52,385 nt of DNA, taken from positions 1 through 52,385 of the forward strand of contig NZ_JAHSPF010000017.1 of assembly GCF_019132875.1 (NCBI RefSeq), in the 5' to 3' direction. Origin of the DNA: Erwinia phyllosphaerae (GTDB lineage: Bacteria > Pseudomonadota > Gammaproteobacteria > Enterobacterales > Enterobacteriaceae). How positions within the stretch are numbered: the first letter of the stretch is position 1; each line of letters begins with the position of its first letter. Positions 28,128 to 39,146 of this stretch are shown piece after piece. A program made the position numbers and the translations under genes. Under the pieces are notes generated by a model that searched no databases, had not been told where the DNA came from, and was given only the letters and a program-made list of their open reading frames with translations.

Positions 28128-28604
28128 CTATACCTTGCCAGGTGCCGGACGCAGTTTCATCGTCAGACCCTTCAGAAAGTTTCTTAAAATCTGGTCGCCG
28201 CATTCGCGATAGTTTTTATGTCCCGGCTTGCGGAAAATCGCGCCAATTTCAGACTGCCCAACGGCAAAATCGGCCAGCTTTAGAATATCCAGAATATCGG
28301 TAGTTTTTAAATCAAAAGCGATACGCAGCTTTTTAATAATAATATTGTTGGTCATTTTGCGCTCGATAGAGGGTTCTGGCGCATCCTCGCTCTTACCACG
28401 ACGTTTAAAAATCAGGCCGTTCAAAAAGTAGCCCATAATCACGTCCGGACAGGCGCGAAAGCCTGCTTCATCTTCCTTTTTCAGAAAGGTTTGCATCTCG
28501 GCCTCAGTGACTTCGCTTTCTGCCAGCGCAAGGATGGCAACCATCTGGGCATCGCTCAGGTTCAGCATGTAGCGCACGCTGCGCAGTACGTCGTTATTGG
28601 TCAT
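28128..28604 (-). CDS. yehS: DUF1456 protein YehS
   Basis: 158 residues (156 in E. coli). Two repeated DUF1456 units: NNDVLRSVRYMLNLSDAQM with FLKKEDEAGFRACPD, then NNIIIKKLRIAFDLKTTDI with FRKPGHKNYRECGDQ. The family is conserved in gammaproteobacteria and of unknown function; the fold is thought to be helical. In E. coli yehS is near the yeh fimbrial region, so its position next to metR is different here. Confidence 0.88.
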   Translation of the reverse strand: MTNNDVLRSVRYMLNLSDAQMVAILALAESEVTEAEMQTFLKKEDEAGFRACPDVIMGYFLNGLIFKRRGKSEDAPEPSIERKMTNNIIIKKLRIAFDLKTTDILDILKLADFAVGQSEIGAIFRKPGHKNYRECGDQILRNFLKGLTMKLRPAPGKV

Positions 28605-28744
28605 AAAAATCTCATCAGGTCAGAATCGTTGCGCGCATTATAGAGACAAATGACTTTGGATACAGGAATACCGCCAGCAGAAGCTGACGGACGGGTTAGC
28701 AAACGATTGGCTACAAGGCTATGAGCGTCGACAGGTAAGCCTGT

Positions 28745-29686
28745 TCAGGAGTGGGCCAGAGAAACCAGCGGCGGCGTACCGGGTGCCGAAGCATCTTTAA
28801 CGCGCGGCAGATGTTCGCAGGCGTGCTGGCAAGCAGAGCGGATAAAGGCTTCCGTTACCGGCTGGCGCTGTTCGCCATCGCGCACGGCGGCGTATAAGCG
28901 GCTCCATAATCCCTTGCCAAGCGTTTTTGTTACCACCAGCCCCTGATGTTCAAAGCTTTCTACTACCCAGTGCGGCAGAGCGGCAATGCCCATTCCTGCA
29001 GAGACCATCTGAATAAGCAGCAGCGTATTGTCCACGCTTTTCAGCGCCGGGCTGACGTTAGCAGGCTGCAAAAAGTGCCGCCAGATATCAAGCCGCTGCC
29101 GCTGCACCGGATAAATCATCAGCACCTCATGCGCTAAGTCTTCCGGTGAAATATGCTCCACCTTTGCCAGCGGATGATCGGGAGCCAGCACCAGGCGCAC
29201 TTCAAAATCGAACATGGGCGAATAGAACAGTCCGCTACGCGGCAGGATATCGGAAGTCAGTACCACGTCCAGCTCACCTTGCTGCAGCGCAGGCTGCGGA
29301 TCGAACGTCACGCCGGATTTAAAATCCATCATCACCTGCGGCCAGACCTGGCGAAAATTATTCAGTGCGGGCGTCAGCCACTGAATGCAGCTGTGGCATT
29401 CAATCGCGATACGCAACGTGGTCTGGTGCGGCTCATGGCAAGCCTGCAGCGCATGCTGAATTTGCGGCAATATCTGCTCGGCCAGCTGTAACAGGATTTC
29501 TCCCTGCGGCGTAAAACGCAGCGGCTGGCTTTTTCGCACGAACAGACGGAAGCCCAGACGCTGTTCCAGGTCGCTGAACTGGTGGGATAACGCCGACTGC
29601 GTCTGATGCAGCTGCGCGGCGGCGGCGGCCAGCGAACCGGTGTTGCGCAGCGCTTGCAGCGTCCGCAGGTGTTTGAGTTCGATCAT
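28745..29686 (-). CDS. metR: LysR-type regulator MetR
   Basis: 313 residues (317 in E. coli). N-terminal helix-turn-helix (about 1-60: [24 protein letters not shown] is split by the recognition helix) followed by the LysR substrate domain that binds homocysteine as co-inducer. It activates metE and other late methionine genes. Divergent from metE with 135 bases between starts, the classic arrangement, in which MetR sites serve both genes and MetJ represses. Confidence 0.97.
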   Translation of the reverse strand: MIELKHLRTLQALRNTGSLAAAAAQLHQTQSALSHQFSDLEQRLGFRLFVRKSQPLRFTPQGEILLQLAEQILPQIQHALQACHEPHQTTLRIAIECHSCIQWLTPALNNFRQVWPQVMMDFKSGVTFDPQPALQQGELDVVLTSDILPRSGLFYSPMFDFEVRLVLAPDHPLAKVEHISPEDLAHEVLMIYPVQRQRLDIWRHFLQPANVSPALKSVDNTLLLIQMVSAGMGIAALPHWVVESFEHQGLVVTKTLGKGLWSRLYAAVRDGEQRQPVTEAFIRSACQHACEHLPRVKDASAPGTPPLVSLAHS

Positions 29687-29750
29687 GAGAGTCCTTCACA
29701 TCGACAATGAACAATTTGCGCTTGTGGTCACTACAGTACCTGCGGATTAT

Positions 29751-29774
29751 AGATGTGTAAACATCTGGACGGCT
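29751..29774 (+). promoter_or_regulatory. Three tandem met boxes (MetJ operator) before metE
   Basis: AGATGTGT, AAACATCT and GGACGGCT abut one another; each matches six of eight positions of the met box AGACGTCT. MetJ with S-adenosylmethionine binds such tandem boxes cooperatively. They start within a possible -10 hexamer TATAGA (29748-29753). A TGAA half-site for MetR is at 29708-29711. Confidence 0.65.
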
Positions 29775-29821
29775 AAAAGCCCGATTACCAGGGCAACGGC
29801 CGGTAACTGAGGAAAGCACTG

Positions 29822-32092
29822 ATGACTATTTTAAACCATACGCTCGGTTTCCCACGCGTCGGCCTGCGCCGCGAACTGAAAAAAGCTCAGGAGAGCTACT
29901 GGGCAGGCAACAGTACGCAGGAAGAGCTGCTGAAAGTTGGCCGCGAGCTGCGTGCCCGCCACTGGGAACAGCAGAAACAGGCGGGCGTGGACTACGTGCC
30001 GGCTGGTGATTTCGCCTGGTACGATCATGTTCTGGCAACCAGCCTGCTGCTCGGCAACGTGCCTGCGCGACATCAAAATAAAGATGGCGTTGTCGATCTG
30101 GATACCTTGTTCCGCCTGGGCCGAGGCCGTGCGCCAACCGGCGAGCCTGCAGCCGCCGCCGAAATGACCAAGTGGTTTAACACTAACTATCACTACATGG
30201 TGCCGGAATTCGTTAAAGGCCAGCAGTTTAAGCTGAGCTGGACGCAGATTCTGGATGAGGTAGACGAAGCGCTGGCGCTGGGCCATAAAGTAAAACCCGT
30301 CCTGCTTGGCCCGGTGACTTATCTGTGGCTGGGCAAAGTAAAAGGCGAACAGTTTGACCGCCTTAGCCTGTTAAAAGAAATCCTGCCGGTTTATCAGCAG
30401 GTGCTGGCCGAGCTGGCAAAGCGCGATATTGAATGGGTGCAGATTGATGAACCTGCGCTGGTGCTGGAGCTTCCGCAGGAATGGCTGGATGCGTATAAAC
30501 CGGCTTACGACGCGTTACAGGGACAGAGCAAACTGTTGCTGACGACCTATTTTGACAGCGTCGGTACCAGCCTCGAAACTATCGTAAAGCTGCCGGTGCA
30601 GGGTTTGCACGTCGACCTGGTGCACGGTAAAGATGATATCGCCGCGCTGAACGCCAAAGTGCCTGCCAGCTGGCTGCTGTCGGTAGGCGTTATCAATGGT
30701 CGTAACGTCTGGCGTGCCGATCTGAACAGCTGGTTTACCCGCCTGCAGCCGTTGGTGGGCAAGCGTCAGCAGCTATGGATCGGCTCTTCCTGCTCGCTGC
30801 TGCATAGCCCAATCGATCTCAACGCCGAAACCCGTCTGGATGAGGAAGTAAAAAGCTGGTTCGCCTTTGCGCTGCAAAAATGTCAGGAGCTGGCGCTGCT
30901 GAGTACGGCGCTGAACAATAACGATCCGCAAGCGCTGGAAGCCTGGAGCGCGCCAGTCCGTGCCCGTCGTGAATCGACCCGCGTTCATAATCCAGCGGTC
31001 AGTAAGCGTCTGGCTGCGATTACGGCAAAAGACAGCGAGCGCAGCAGCAGCTATAGAGTGCGTGCCGAAGCCCAGCGTCAGCGCTTCCAACTGCCTGCCT
31101 GGCCCACCACGACCATTGGCTCTTTCCCGCAGACCACTGAAATTCGCGGCCTGCGGCTGGACTTCAGGCAGGGCCGTCTGGACAGCAGCAATTATCGCAC
31201 CGGCATCGCTGGACATATCAAACAGGCGATCGTCGAACAGGAGCGTCTGGGCCTGGACGTGCTGGTGCACGGCGAAGCTGAACGTAACGACATGGTGGAA
31301 TATTTTGGTGAAAACCTGGACGGCTTTGCCTTTACCCAAAACGGCTGGGTGCAGAGCTATGGCTCCCGCTGCGTCAAGCCGCCGGTTATCATTGGCGACG
31401 TCAGCCGTCCGCAGCCCATTACCGTTGAATGGGCGAAATATGCACAATCACTGACCGACAAACCTGTTAAAGGCATGTTGACCGGCCCGGTCACTATTCT
31501 TTGCTGGTCTTTCCCTCGTGAAGACGTTTCCCGCGAAACTATCGCGAAGCAAATTGCCCTGGCGCTGCGTGATGAAGTCGAGGATCTGGAAAAAGCGGGC
31601 ATCGGCATTATCCAGATTGATGAGCCAGCGCTGCGCGAAGGGCTACCGCTGCGCCAATCTGACTGGGCCGACTATCTGCAATGGGCCGTGGAGGCGTTCC
31701 GCCTGAACGCTGCCGTAGCGCGGGACGATACCCAGATTCATACGCATATGTGTTACTGCGAGTTCAACGACATTATGGACTCGATCGCCGCGCTGGATGC
31801 CGATGTGATCACCATCGAGACTTCGCGTTCGGATATGGAGCTGCTGGAATCGTTTGAAGATTTTGACTATCCCAACGAAATTGGGCCGGGCGTTTACGAT
31901 ATTCACTCGCCGAACGTTCCGAGCGTGGAATGGATAGAGGCGCTGCTGCTGAAAGCAGCGAAGCGTATTCCGGTAGAGCGTTTATGGGTCAATCCGGATT
32001 GCGGTCTGAAAACGCGCGGCTGGACGGAAACGCGGCAGGCGCTGGCAAACATGGTGGAAGCCGCCCGTCAGCTGCGTAAAACCATCGCCTGA
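29822..32092 (+). CDS. metE: Cobalamin-independent methionine synthase
   Basis: 756 residues (753 in E. coli). It transfers the methyl group of 5-methyltetrahydropteroyltri-glutamate to homocysteine. Two TIM barrels from an internal duplication; zinc ligands His642 and Cys644 in HMCYCEFND and Cys727 in [11 protein letters not shown] align one residue after the E. coli positions. The N-terminal [19 protein letters not shown] is the family signature. Controlled by MetR and MetJ from the intergenic sites. A hairpin with GGGGCGC arms follows. Confidence 0.98.
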   Translation: MTILNHTLGFPRVGLRRELKKAQESYWAGNSTQEELLKVGRELRARHWEQQKQAGVDYVPAGDFAWYDHVLATSLLLGNVPARHQNKDGVVDLDTLFRLGRGRAPTGEPAAAAEMTKWFNTNYHYMVPEFVKGQQFKLSWTQILDEVDEALALGHKVKPVLLGPVTYLWLGKVKGEQFDRLSLLKEILPVYQQVLAELAKRDIEWVQIDEPALVLELPQEWLDAYKPAYDALQGQSKLLLTTYFDSVGTSLETIVKLPVQGLHVDLVHGKDDIAALNAKVPASWLLSVGVINGRNVWRADLNSWFTRLQPLVGKRQQLWIGSSCSLLHSPIDLNAETRLDEEVKSWFAFALQKCQELALLSTALNNNDPQALEAWSAPVRARRESTRVHNPAVSKRLAAITAKDSERSSSYRVRAEAQRQRFQLPAWPTTTIGSFPQTTEIRGLRLDFRQGRLDSSNYRTGIAGHIKQAIVEQERLGLDVLVHGEAERNDMVEYFGENLDGFAFTQNGWVQSYGSRCVKPPVIIGDVSRPQPITVEWAKYAQSLTDKPVKGMLTGPVTILCWSFPREDVSRETIAKQIALALRDEVEDLEKAGIGIIQIDEPALREGLPLRQSDWADYLQWAVEAFRLNAAVARDDTQIHTHMCYCEFNDIMDSIAALDADVITIETSRSDMELLESFEDFDYPNEIGPGVYDIHSPNVPSVEWIEALLLKAAKRIPVERLWVNPDCGLKTRGWTETRQALANMVEAARQLRKTIA

Positions 32093-32113
32093 GCTTAATC
32101 TTGCGGTGGTATC

Positions 32114-32130
32114 GGGGCGCGCTGCGCCCC
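32114..32130 (+). terminator. Hairpin downstream of metE
   Basis: GGGGCGC (32114-32120) and GCGCCCC (32124-32130) with a three-base loop, 22 bases after metE; only TT follows, so termination may be weak. Confidence 0.55.
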
Positions 32131-32275
32131 TTAAACTGCTGACAAATTTACACGGTCAGTGCGTTGCGGCATTTTTTGCAGGGACACCGTAGCCTCCGCA
32201 GCTGTTCACTGGCCTGAATGCGACCTGATGTTTGCACATGGGTTTGTCAACATTCCCCTGGGCGTGCTGCGCCTC

Positions 32276-33097
32276 TTATTTAACCTCGTGCTGCCGGAAC
32301 CAGGCCAGCATGCGCTGCCAGCCATCTTTGGCGGACTCTTCATGATAGCTGGGGCGATAGTCGGCGTTAAAAGCGTGTCCGGCATCCGGGTAAACGATAA
32401 TTTCCGCCGTTGAGTTCGCCGCACGCAGCGACTGGCGCATCGTCTCAATACTTTCCTGCGGGATACTTTCATCCAGGCCGCCGTAAAGCCCCAATACCGG
32501 CGCGTTCAGTTCGGTAGCAATATCCACCGGGTGCTTTTGCTGCTGCATGGTTTTGTCGCCCACCAGCTTGCCATACCAGGCAACGCCCGCTTTCAGCTGT
32601 GGATTATGGGCGGCATATAGCCAGGTAATCCGGCCGCCCCAGCAGAAACCGGTGATGCCCATATTGCGCATATCGCCGCCGTGGCGCGACGCCCAGTTTG
32701 CTACGTGATCGAGATCGGCCAGCACCTGCGTATCCGGAACTTTGCTGACTAACTCTGTAAACAGGGTAGGAATATCGTTGTAGTCGTTGGGATCGCCCTG
32801 ACGGAAATAAAGCTCCGGCGCAACGGCCAGATAGCCTTCCGTAGCCAGACGGCGGCAGATATCGCGAATATGCTCGTGCACGCCAAAAATTTCCTGTACT
32901 ACCAGAATGACCGGCAGCGGGCCGCTGGCATTACGCGGTTTGGCATGAAAAGCGGGCATATTTTCGCCCTGAGTCGGGATGGAGGTTTCTCCGGAAATAA
33001 TATCAACGCTGTCGGTAACGATGGTGGTTGCGGCGGCAGGTGAAACCGCAGGAGCGAATCCACCACGGCTTTGAGTCTGATTATCGTCGGTTTTCAT
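32276..33097 (-). CDS. dlhH: Dienelactone hydrolase family protein
   Basis: 273 residues (271 for E. coli YsgA/DlhH). Alpha/beta-hydrolase with the Cys-Asp-His triad of dienelactone hydrolases: GFCWGGRITW (nucleophile Cys), GLYGGLDESIP (Asp) and PDAGHAFNADYR (His). E. coli places this gene between metE and udp as here. The natural substrate is unproven. The start at 33097 has GGAG five bases upstream; an in-frame codon at 33124 is less likely. Confidence 0.93.
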   Translation of the reverse strand: MKTDDNQTQSRGGFAPAVSPAAATTIVTDSVDIISGETSIPTQGENMPAFHAKPRNASGPLPVILVVQEIFGVHEHIRDICRRLATEGYLAVAPELYFRQGDPNDYNDIPTLFTELVSKVPDTQVLADLDHVANWASRHGGDMRNMGITGFCWGGRITWLYAAHNPQLKAGVAWYGKLVGDKTMQQQKHPVDIATELNAPVLGLYGGLDESIPQESIETMRQSLRAANSTAEIIVYPDAGHAFNADYRPSYHEESAKDGWQRMLAWFRQHEVK

Positions 33098-33221
33098 GGT
33101 CTCTCCGTGCATGCAGTAGCGCAATCAGCTAACTATAGCCAGGATTACGTTGCGGGCAGATGAAGTCTGTTTGCCATTCTTAAACGGCGGCGCAGCGCTA
33201 ACCGCCTGAAAAAGGCTTTTG

Positions 33222-33237
33222 TGTGATCAAACTCACT
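33222..33237 (+). promoter_or_regulatory. CRP site, distal, in the udp promoter
   Basis: TGTGA-N6-TCACT. Its centre is 52 bases upstream of the second site, the same spacing as the two CRP sites of E. coli udp, between which CytR binds. Confidence 0.8.
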
Positions 33238-33273
33238 ATTTAATAAGTTCCAAATGTAATTTTCATTGTTCGT

Positions 33274-33289
33274 GGTGAAGCTACTCACA
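33274..33289 (+). promoter_or_regulatory. CRP site, proximal, in the udp promoter
   Basis: GGTGA-N6-TCACA. If placed at -41.5 as in E. coli it predicts a start near 33323, about 36 bases before the udp ATG. A clear CytR octamer was not identified between the sites. Confidence 0.75.
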
Positions 33290-33358
33290 CAATTGTGGGC
33301 CGATTTACGCTACTGTAGACGTTTTTCCCCTATCGATTTTCCGTCACAGGAGTTTGCC

Positions 33359-34120
33359 ATGGCACAGTCAGACGTTTTTCACCTGGGTTTAACCCGAGCC
33401 GATCTTCAGGGCGCGACCCTCGCCATCGTGCCGGGCGATCCGGAACGAGTAAAAAAAATCGCCGCGTTGATGGATAATGCGGTACATCTGGCTTCACATC
33501 GCGAATTCACCACCTGGCGCGCTGAAATTGACGGCAAAGCGGTAATCGTTTGCTCAACCGGCATCGGTGGCCCTTCTACTTCTATCGCTGTTGAAGAGCT
33601 GGCGCAGCTGGGCGTACGTACCTTTCTGCGCGTAGGCACCACGGGCGCAATCCAGCCGGGAATCAACGTTGGTGACGTGCTGGTGACCACAGGCTCCGTA
33701 CGCCTGGACGGCGCAAGCCTGCACTTTGCGCCGCTGGAGTTCCCGGCCGTAGCTGATTTCACCTGCACCACCGCGCTGGTAGAAGCGGCTAAAGCTGCAG
33801 GCGCCACCACGCATATTGGCGTAACGGCCTCTTCCGATACCTTCTATCCGGGACAGGAACGTTACGACACCTATTCGGGTCGCGTTGTCAGCCGTTTCCA
33901 GAACTCCATGAAAGAGTGGCAGCAGATGGGCGTGCTCAATTATGAGATGGAATCCGCCACCCTGCTGACGATGTGCGCCAGCCAGGGACTGCGTGCCGGT
34001 ATGGTTGCTGGCGTTATCGTTAACCGTACCCAGCAAGAGATTCCGGATGCGGAAACCATGAAGAAAACGGAAAGCGATGCGGTACGTATCGTGGTTGATG
34101 CCGCGCGTCGCCTGATCTAG
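33359..34120 (+). CDS. udp: Uridine phosphorylase
   Basis: 253 residues, the E. coli length. Phosphorolysis of uridine to uracil and ribose-1-phosphate. Phosphate-binding GDPERV near the N-terminus, [20 protein letters not shown], and the nucleoside-binding YEMESATL are all present. The ATG has AGGAG seven bases upstream. CRP sites upstream indicate catabolite control, with CytR repression expected from E. coli. Confidence 0.98.
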   Translation: MAQSDVFHLGLTRADLQGATLAIVPGDPERVKKIAALMDNAVHLASHREFTTWRAEIDGKAVIVCSTGIGGPSTSIAVEELAQLGVRTFLRVGTTGAIQPGINVGDVLVTTGSVRLDGASLHFAPLEFPAVADFTCTTALVEAAKAAGATTHIGVTASSDTFYPGQERYDTYSGRVVSRFQNSMKEWQQMGVLNYEMESATLLTMCASQGLRAGMVAGVIVNRTQQEIPDAETMKKTESDAVRIVVDAARRLI

Positions 34121-34215
34121 CCCACCCAAACGTGGAGCATCACGCTTTTTAGCTCGACATTCCCCTGGCGCGACCTTACCTTTTCAGCCAGTGAAGGTTG
34201 TGCAGGAGAAAGCGA

Positions 34216-35718
34216 GTGGATGCAACAATAGGTTACGGCATCATCACCGGTCTGGCAGGTTTGCTGACTGGCTGGGGTGTCGCCTGGTATCAGAGTCAGC
34301 AGCGTGCGGCGCGTCAGGAAACGGAGCGCCGGCTGCTGCTGCAATCCACTGAACAGCTTCGTCAGGATCGCGACAGGCTGGCGCAACAGCTCACAAGCCA
34401 GCAGCAGACGCAGCAACAGCAGGAGCGGGAACTGCGCCAGCTGCATGGTGTCTCTGCCGCCGCGCAGGAAAAACTCACCCAGCTTGACCACTGGCGTAGC
34501 GAAGCCACCCAGCTCAACAACGAACTGCGTAACCAGCTGGAGATCAACAGCGCTCAGGAAGCCGAACTGCGCGAGGTCACTATTCGGCTGGAAGAGAGCA
34601 GGCTGGCGGCGGAAGAGAAGCAGCGTCTGCTGATCAACAGCGAGCAGCGCCTTAACGCGCAGTTTGAAAATCTTGCCAACCGTATCTTCGAAAACAGCAA
34701 CCGTCGTGTTGATGAACAGAACCGTCAGAGCCTGGACGGTCTGCTTTCCCCGCTGCGTGAACAGCTGGATGGTTTTCGCCGCCAGGTGCAGGAAGGCTTT
34801 GGCCAGGAAGCGCGGGAGCGCCACACGCTATCGCATGAAATCCGCAGTTTACAGCAGCTCAATGCCCAGATGGCGCAGGAAGCGATCAACCTGACCAAAG
34901 CGCTGAAAGGCGACAATAAAATGCAGGGCAACTGGGGCGAAGTGGTGCTCAGCCGCGTGCTGGAAGCCTCCGGCCTGCGCGAAGGCCATGAGTACGAAAC
35001 CCAGGTCAATATTCAGCTGGAGCAAAACGGCCGCATGCAGCCGGACGTTATCGTGCGCTTGCCGCAGGGAAAAGATGTGGTGATCGACGCTAAAATGACG
35101 CTGGTGGCCTACGAGCGCTATTTCAACGGCGAAGATGAGGTCACGCGCGAAGCGGCGGTTAGCGAACATATCGCCTCCGTTCGCAGCCACATTCGCCTGC
35201 TGAGCCGTAAAGATTATCAACAATTGCCGGGTTTACGCTCGCTGGATTATGTGTTGATGTTTATCCCGGTGGAACCCGCTTTCCTGGTGGCTATCGACAG
35301 GCAGCCGGAGCTGATTAACGAGGCGCTAAGCCAGAATATCATGCTGGTTAGCCCCACGACGCTGCTGGTCGCGTTGCGCACCATTAACAATCTGTGGCGC
35401 TACGAGCACCAGAGCCGCCATGCACAGCGCATCGCTGACCGGGCGGCCAGGCTGTATGACAAAATGCGCCTGTTTGTCGACGATATGTCGGCGATGGGAC
35501 AAAACCTGGATAAAGCGCAGGAAAGCTATCGCCAGGCGATGAAAAAGCTGGCGGAAGGGCGGGGCAACCTGATAGCGCAGGCCGAAGGCTTCCGTCAGAT
35601 GGGCGTGCCCATCAAGCGGCCAATCAATCCCCATCTGGTAGAGCAGGCGCTGCCGGATACGCCAGAGGCGGAAGAAGAAGCGCTGGCGGCGGCGAATATC
35701 CATCGCGTTAATGAATAA
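34216..35718 (+). CDS. rmuC: RmuC, DNA recombination-limiting protein
   Basis: 500 residues (475 in E. coli). An N-terminal membrane anchor (about 5-25) is followed by a long coiled-coil (about 30-190; longer and more Gln-rich than E. coli) and the conserved RmuC core with GNWGEVVLSRVLEASGL and the nuclease-like QPDVIVRLPQGKDVVIDAK. It limits inversion at short inverted repeats; activity not demonstrated biochemically in most species. The GTG start at 34216 is preferred because AGGAGAA lies just upstream of it. Confidence 0.94.
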   Translation: MDATIGYGIITGLAGLLTGWGVAWYQSQQRAARQETERRLLLQSTEQLRQDRDRLAQQLTSQQQTQQQQERELRQLHGVSAAAQEKLTQLDHWRSEATQLNNELRNQLEINSAQEAELREVTIRLEESRLAAEEKQRLLINSEQRLNAQFENLANRIFENSNRRVDEQNRQSLDGLLSPLREQLDGFRRQVQEGFGQEARERHTLSHEIRSLQQLNAQMAQEAINLTKALKGDNKMQGNWGEVVLSRVLEASGLREGHEYETQVNIQLEQNGRMQPDVIVRLPQGKDVVIDAKMTLVAYERYFNGEDEVTREAAVSEHIASVRSHIRLLSRKDYQQLPGLRSLDYVLMFIPVEPAFLVAIDRQPELINEALSQNIMLVSPTTLLVALRTINNLWRYEHQSRHAQRIADRAARLYDKMRLFVDDMSAMGQNLDKAQESYRQAMKKLAEGRGNLIAQAEGFRQMGVPIKRPINPHLVEQALPDTPEAEEEALAAANIHRVNE

Positions 35719-35792
35719 CCCGCAAGGCAGTGCCTGGCCTGCGGGACTCTGATACACTTGGCAGATAACTGATTGCAGAGCAGGCAAAACAA

Positions 35793-36548
35793 ATGGCAGA
35801 TGAATCAAAGGACACCACCCATTTTGGCTTTCGCACCGTAGCGAAAAGCGACAAGGCTGAAATGGTGGCTGATGTTTTCCATTCCGTTGCGGCCAAATAT
35901 GACCTGATGAACGACCTGATGTCGTTCGGCATCCACCGTGTCTGGAAACGTTTTACTATCGACTGTAGCGGCGTACGTCGCGGGCAGCGCGTACTGGATC
36001 TGGCTGGTGGTACCGGCGATCTGACCGCAAAATTTTCCCGCCTGGTTGGCGAAACCGGCGAAGTGGTGCTGGCCGACATCAACAGCTCAATGCTGAAAGT
36101 GGGCCGCGAAAAACTGCGCAACAACGGTATTATCGGCAACGTGAATTACGTGCAGGCGAATGCAGAAGCCCTGCCGTTCCCCGATAACCACTTCGACTGC
36201 ATCACCATTGCTTTCGGCCTGCGTAACGTCACCGAAAAAGAGAAGGCGCTGGCCTCCATGTTCCGCGTACTGAAGCCGGGCGGACGTTTGCTGGTGCTGG
36301 AGTTTTCTAAACCGCTGCTGGAACCGTTAAGCAAAGCCTACGACGCTTACTCTTTCCACATTCTGCCGCGTATTGGTGAGCTGGTGGCGAAAGATTCCGA
36401 AAGCTATCGCTATCTGGCCGAGTCGATTCGTATGCATCCGGATCAGGATACGCTGAAGCAGATGATGGAAGATGTCGGTTTTGAAAACACTACCTATCAC
36501 AATCTTACCGGTGGCATCGTTGCGCTACACCGCGGATTCAAGTTTTAA
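35793..36548 (+). CDS. ubiE: Ubiquinone/menaquinone C-methyltransferase
   Basis: 251 residues as in E. coli. SAM-dependent class I methyltransferase: motif [13 protein letters not shown], then ADINSSML and the post-motif [13 protein letters not shown] signature of UbiE. It methylates the quinone ring in both ubiquinone and menaquinone synthesis. First of ubiE-ubiJ-ubiB, with a 12-base gap to ubiJ. Confidence 0.98.
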   Translation: MADESKDTTHFGFRTVAKSDKAEMVADVFHSVAAKYDLMNDLMSFGIHRVWKRFTIDCSGVRRGQRVLDLAGGTGDLTAKFSRLVGETGEVVLADINSSMLKVGREKLRNNGIIGNVNYVQANAEALPFPDNHFDCITIAFGLRNVTEKEKALASMFRVLKPGGRLLVLEFSKPLLEPLSKAYDAYSFHILPRIGELVAKDSESYRYLAESIRMHPDQDTLKQMMEDVGFENTTYHNLTGGIVALHRGFKF

Positions 36549-36560
36549 ACAGGATAGCGA

Positions 36561-37166
36561 ATGACCTTAACGCCGCTGTTAACCGCAGGGCTGGAAACGG
36601 CGCTCAACCAGATTCTCTATCGCGATCGCGGTCTGAAAGCGGCGCGTCAGCGTCTGAACGGCAAAAGCCTTACCGTTGAGCTGGCCGAGCTAAAACAGCC
36701 GCTGATTTTTATCTTCAGCGACACGCAGGTCGACGTGTTGGGCGACTGGAACGATACGCCGGACTGCAAAGTAAAAACCCGCGTGGGGACGCTGCGTAAA
36801 CTGCGCGATCGCCAGCAGTTGACCAGCTTGATCCGCAGCGGCGAGCTGGAAGTTGAAGGCGATTTGCAGGTTGTGCAGCAGTTTTCCGCGCTTCTTGACC
36901 TGGCCGAACTCGATCCCGCTGAGTATCTCGCGCCCTGGACTGGCGATATTGCCGCCCAGGGCATTAGCCAGGCGGCACGTCGCGGCCTGCAGTTTTTCCG
37001 CGGCGACTTCAGCCGCAAGCAAAGCTATCTGAGCCAGGCATTAACGGAAGAGTGGCGTCTGGCCCCTGGCGGCCTGGAGCTGGCCTGGTTCAGTGAAGAA
37101 GTTGATGCCGCCGCGCGCGAACTGGATGCGCTGGAAACCCGTCTTAACCAACTGGAGGGCAAATGA
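36561..37166 (+). CDS. ubiJ: Ubiquinone biosynthesis accessory factor UbiJ
   Basis: 201 residues as in E. coli. An N-terminal SCP2 lipid-binding domain (about 10-115) and a C-terminal coiled-coil (about 165-201). It binds ubiquinone intermediates and with UbiK organises the soluble Ubi complex. Its stop overlaps the ubiB start by four bases. E. coli has a small RNA (EsrE) reported at this locus; no separate signal for it was identified here. Confidence 0.95.
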   Translation: MTLTPLLTAGLETALNQILYRDRGLKAARQRLNGKSLTVELAELKQPLIFIFSDTQVDVLGDWNDTPDCKVKTRVGTLRKLRDRQQLTSLIRSGELEVEGDLQVVQQFSALLDLAELDPAEYLAPWTGDIAAQGISQAARRGLQFFRGDFSRKQSYLSQALTEEWRLAPGGLELAWFSEEVDAAARELDALETRLNQLEGK

Positions 37167-38800
37167 CCCTCGGAGAAATACGTCGTCTCTACTTCATTAT
37201 CCGCATCTTTCTTAGCTACGGTCTTGATGAGCTCATCCCCAAAACCCGGCTGGCGTTGCCGCTGCGGCTATGGCGTAAGTCACTGTTCTGGATGCCCAAC
37301 CTGCATAAAGATCGCCCGCTGGGCGAGCGCATCCGTCTGGCGATGGAGCAGCTGGGCCCGGTGTGGATTAAATTTGGCCAGATGATGTCCACGCGCCGCG
37401 ACCTTTTTCCGCCGCATATCGCCGATCAGCTGGCGATGCTGCAGGACAAAGTGGCGCCTTTCGATGGCGTTCTGGCAAAACAGCAAATTGAGCTGTCGCT
37501 TGGCCGCAAGGTTGAAACGCTGTTTGATGATTTTATGATTAAGCCGCTCGCTTCCGCTTCTATCGCTCAGGTTCATACCGCGACGCTGAAAGAGAACGGC
37601 AAGGAAGTGGTGATCAAAGTTATTCGCCCGGATATTTTGCCGGTCATAAAAGCGGATATGAAGCTGATCAACCGCATGGCGGCCTGGGTACCGCGCCTGT
37701 TGCCTGATGGTCGCCGTTTGCGCCCGCAGGAAGTCGTCGCTGACTATGAAAAAACGCTGATTGACGAGCTTAATCTGCTGCGCGAAGCGGCCAATGCTAT
37801 ACAGCTGCGCCGCAACTTTGACAGCAGCAAGATGCTCTACGTACCGGAAATCTATTCGGACTACTGTAGCGAAACCATGCTGGTCATGGAGCGCATTTAC
37901 GGTATTCCTATTTCCGACGTGGTGCAGCTTGAACAGCATGGCGTCAATATGAAGCTGCTGGCCGAGCGTGGCGTACAGGTATTCTTTACCCAGGTTTTTC
38001 GCGACAGTTTCTTCCATGCCGATATGCATCCCGGCAATATTTTTGTCAGCTATGACCATCCGGAAGATCCGCAATATATCGGCATCGACTGCGGTATCGT
38101 CGGTTCACTGAACAAAGAAGATAAGCGCTATCTGGCAGAGAACTTTATCGCCTTTTTTAATCGCGATTACCGCAGGGTAGCGGAGCTGCACGTCGATTCC
38201 GGCTGGGTGCCGCCGGATACCAACGTGGAAGATTTTGAGTTCGCTATCCGTACCGTATGTGAACCTATCTTTGAGAAACCGCTGGCGGAAATCTCTTTCG
38301 GGCACGTCTTGCTGAATCTGTTTAACACCGCGCGCCGCTTCAATATGGAAGTGCAGCCGCAGCTGGTGCTGCTGCAAAAAACGCTGCTGTATGTAGAGGG
38401 CGTAGGGCGGCAGCTCTATCCACAGCTCGATTTGTGGAAAACCGCCAAGCCGTTCCTGGAAGACTGGATTAAAGACCAGATCGGTATTCCTGCTATCGTC
38501 CGCGCGCTGAAAGAGAAAGCGCCGTTCTGGGCGGAAAAACTGCCGGAGCTGCCGGAGCTGTTTTATGAAAGCATGAAACACCACAAGCATTTGAAGCACA
38601 GCGTCGATAAGCTTGCGCATGACCTGAGAAGCGATCGGACGCGGCATCATCAGTCACACTATCTGTTTGGCATTGGTGCCACGCTGCTGTTAAGCGGCAC
38701 GGCTATTTTGCTGAGCAGGCCGCAGTGGGATTTGCTGTCGGCCGTTATGGTCGCTGGCGGACTGGTGAGCTGGCTGGTGGGCTGGCGTAAAACTGGCTAA
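37163..38800 (+). CDS. ubiB: UbiB, ABC1/COQ8-family ATPase for ubiquinone synthesis
   Basis: 545 residues (546 in E. coli). Protein-kinase-like fold with the family KxGQ motif ([16 protein letters not shown]), the alanine-rich loop [17 protein letters not shown] with the invariant lysine, HADMHPGN in the catalytic loop and GIDCGIVG as the metal-binding segment. The C-terminus has two membrane helices (about 498-540). It is thought to help extract or present lipid intermediates to the Ubi complex. Confidence 0.97.
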   Translation: MTLGEIRRLYFIIRIFLSYGLDELIPKTRLALPLRLWRKSLFWMPNLHKDRPLGERIRLAMEQLGPVWIKFGQMMSTRRDLFPPHIADQLAMLQDKVAPFDGVLAKQQIELSLGRKVETLFDDFMIKPLASASIAQVHTATLKENGKEVVIKVIRPDILPVIKADMKLINRMAAWVPRLLPDGRRLRPQEVVADYEKTLIDELNLLREAANAIQLRRNFDSSKMLYVPEIYSDYCSETMLVMERIYGIPISDVVQLEQHGVNMKLLAERGVQVFFTQVFRDSFFHADMHPGNIFVSYDHPEDPQYIGIDCGIVGSLNKEDKRYLAENFIAFFNRDYRRVAELHVDSGWVPPDTNVEDFEFAIRTVCEPIFEKPLAEISFGHVLLNLFNTARRFNMEVQPQLVLLQKTLLYVEGVGRQLYPQLDLWKTAKPFLEDWIKDQIGIPAIVRALKEKAPFWAEKLPELPELFYESMKHHKHLKHSVDKLAHDLRSDRTRHHQSHYLFGIGATLLLSGTAILLSRPQWDLLSAVMVAGGLVSWLVGWRKTG

Positions 38801-38897
38801 CCGTCATAAAAGGTAAAGAAGGCTGGCGAGGCTTTGCGCGGCGCCAGCCCGCTTATATACTGCGAAATCCGCATTAACCGATTACAGAGGCAATAAC

Positions 38898-39143
38898 ATG
38901 GGCGGTATAAGTATCTGGAAGTTATTGATTATTGTCGTACTTGTTTTTTTGATCTTCGGCTCTAAAAAATTGCGCCACCTTGGCTCCGACCTGGGCGCAT
39001 CGCTCAAGGGCTTCAAGAAAGCGATGAGCGACGATGACGAGAAAGAAAAAAATCACGCTAATGATGCTGACTTCCACGCCACTCTGGCCGAAAAACAGCA
39101 GGCAGAAGCTAAGAAAGAAGACATTAAGAACGACAAGGTGTAA
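38898..39143 (+). CDS. tatA: Twin-arginine translocase subunit TatA
   Basis: 81 residues (89 in E. coli). A short N-terminal membrane helix (about 4-20), the FGSKKLR hinge, an amphipathic helix (about 22-42) with [16 protein letters not shown], then a charged tail. TatA oligomerises to let folded Tat substrates cross the inner membrane. First gene of tatABC; only three bases separate it from tatB. Confidence 0.97.
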   Translation: MGGISIWKLLIIVVLVFLIFGSKKLRHLGSDLGASLKGFKKAMSDDDEKEKNHANDADFHATLAEKQQAEAKKEDIKNDKV

Positions 39144-39146
39144 GCC

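Noticed and set aside
28091..28431. Small plus-strand frames antisense to yehS
   Set aside because: They run opposite to yehS, which has clear family motifs; no ribosome site.
32159..32413. 84-codon frame after metE
   Set aside because: Mostly antisense to the dlhH 3' end; no recognisable domain.
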